Below are positions 63,942-64,000 of a stretch of 64,000 nucleotides of DNA, piece by piece. Under the pieces are notes generated by a model. That model saw only the letters and a program-made list of their open reading frames with translations. It ran no database searches and had not been told where the DNA came from. The stretch spans positions 431,593 through 495,592 of the forward strand of contig JAWKWT010000002.1 in assembly GCA_041397365.1 (NCBI GenBank), read 5' to 3'. How positions within the stretch are numbered: the stretch's first letter is position 1; every line of letters begins with the position of its first letter. Source of the DNA: P52-10 sp041397365 (GTDB lineage Bacteria > Pseudomonadota > Alphaproteobacteria > Rhizobiales > Xanthobacteraceae). Position numbers and translations under genes: made by a program.

Positions 63942-64000
63942 TGACCTGCACCCCTGAAACGCCCCCGATTTTGAGTTAGGATTTCTGTTCTCCAGCCAGG
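63942..64000 (+). mobile_element. IS3-family element, left end of a second copy
   Basis: Starts TGACCTGCACCCCTGAAACG and matches 32774-32832 base for base over the 59 bases available. The rest lies beyond the window, so its integrity is unknown. Confidence 0.92.

Overview
The window looks like chromosome of a high-GC alphaproteobacterium of the Bradyrhizobium / Rhodopseudomonas / Afipia type. That placement is an inference from gene style: several TctC-type solute receptors, CoA-based acid catabolism, a DUF3489-DUF2924-serine recombinase trio, ParB-methylase plus DUF5681, and a DUF3618 envelope-stress operon. No rRNA, tRNA or CRISPR array was seen.

Layout. (1) 1-7.5 kb: a tight operon glgB(partial)-glgX-treZ-treY, linking glycogen remodelling to trehalose synthesis. 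(2) 7.7-8.6 kb: a DUF1398 gene and a MarR regulator with a perfect palindromic operator. (3) 8.75-21.2 kb: a catabolic island. An ABC importer operon with an enoyl-CoA hydratase (minus strand) diverges from a FadR-type regulator, a class III CoA-transferase, a nitronate-monooxygenase-like enzyme, an acyl-CoA dehydrogenase, a hydratase, a thiolase-like protein lacking the usual Cys with its DUF35 partner, and a TctC receptor. Three copies of one short palindromic motif sit at the promoters and suggest a single regulon. (4) 21.3-26.2 kb: an RND efflux pump, its adaptor (frameshifted N-terminus) and a divergent TetR with a clear operator. (5) 26.5-28.7 kb: a fasciclin-domain protein and an RTX-repeat protein.

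(6) 28.8-41.8 kb: a scarred accessory zone. Two inverted copies of a HigBA toxin-antitoxin pair (one dead, one intact) bracket a RelE/XRE pair, a frameshifted exonuclease-BRCT gene, decayed membrane and hypothetical genes, and an IS3-family element. Then come an IS21 remnant, a truncated aldo/keto reductase, a LysR gene and a decayed acyl-CoA synthetase-SDR-TctC set. (7) 42-42.8 kb: a glycine/D-proline-reductase-type selenoprotein B gene whose in-frame UGA sits in a U-P-V-C motif and is followed by a SECIS-like hairpin. This is the most interesting object in the window. (8) 43-46.4 kb: fragments of a DUF6920 protein, a ParB-methylase and a third TctC. (9) 46.2-57.1 kb: an island carrying a large serine recombinase, an XRE/ImmA-IrrE pair, an intact ParB-methylase with DUF5681, and remnants of a GHKL ATPase and of McrC. 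IS3-family end fragments lie at both edges and cut both defence-like genes.

(10) 57.2-63.8 kb: an envelope-stress operon (DUF3618, a stress-type coil protein, a holin-X-like protein, a hypothetical, a YihY/BrkB protein), an endonuclease/exonuclease/phosphatase-family protein, small envelope proteins, and an overlooked 24-residue membrane peptide coupled to the next gene. The window ends inside a second copy of the IS3 element seen at 32.8 kb. Many breaks are one-base indels in short homopolymers, so part of the apparent pseudogenisation could be assembly error. IS truncations, in-frame nonsense codons and gene-gene fusions cannot be explained that way.
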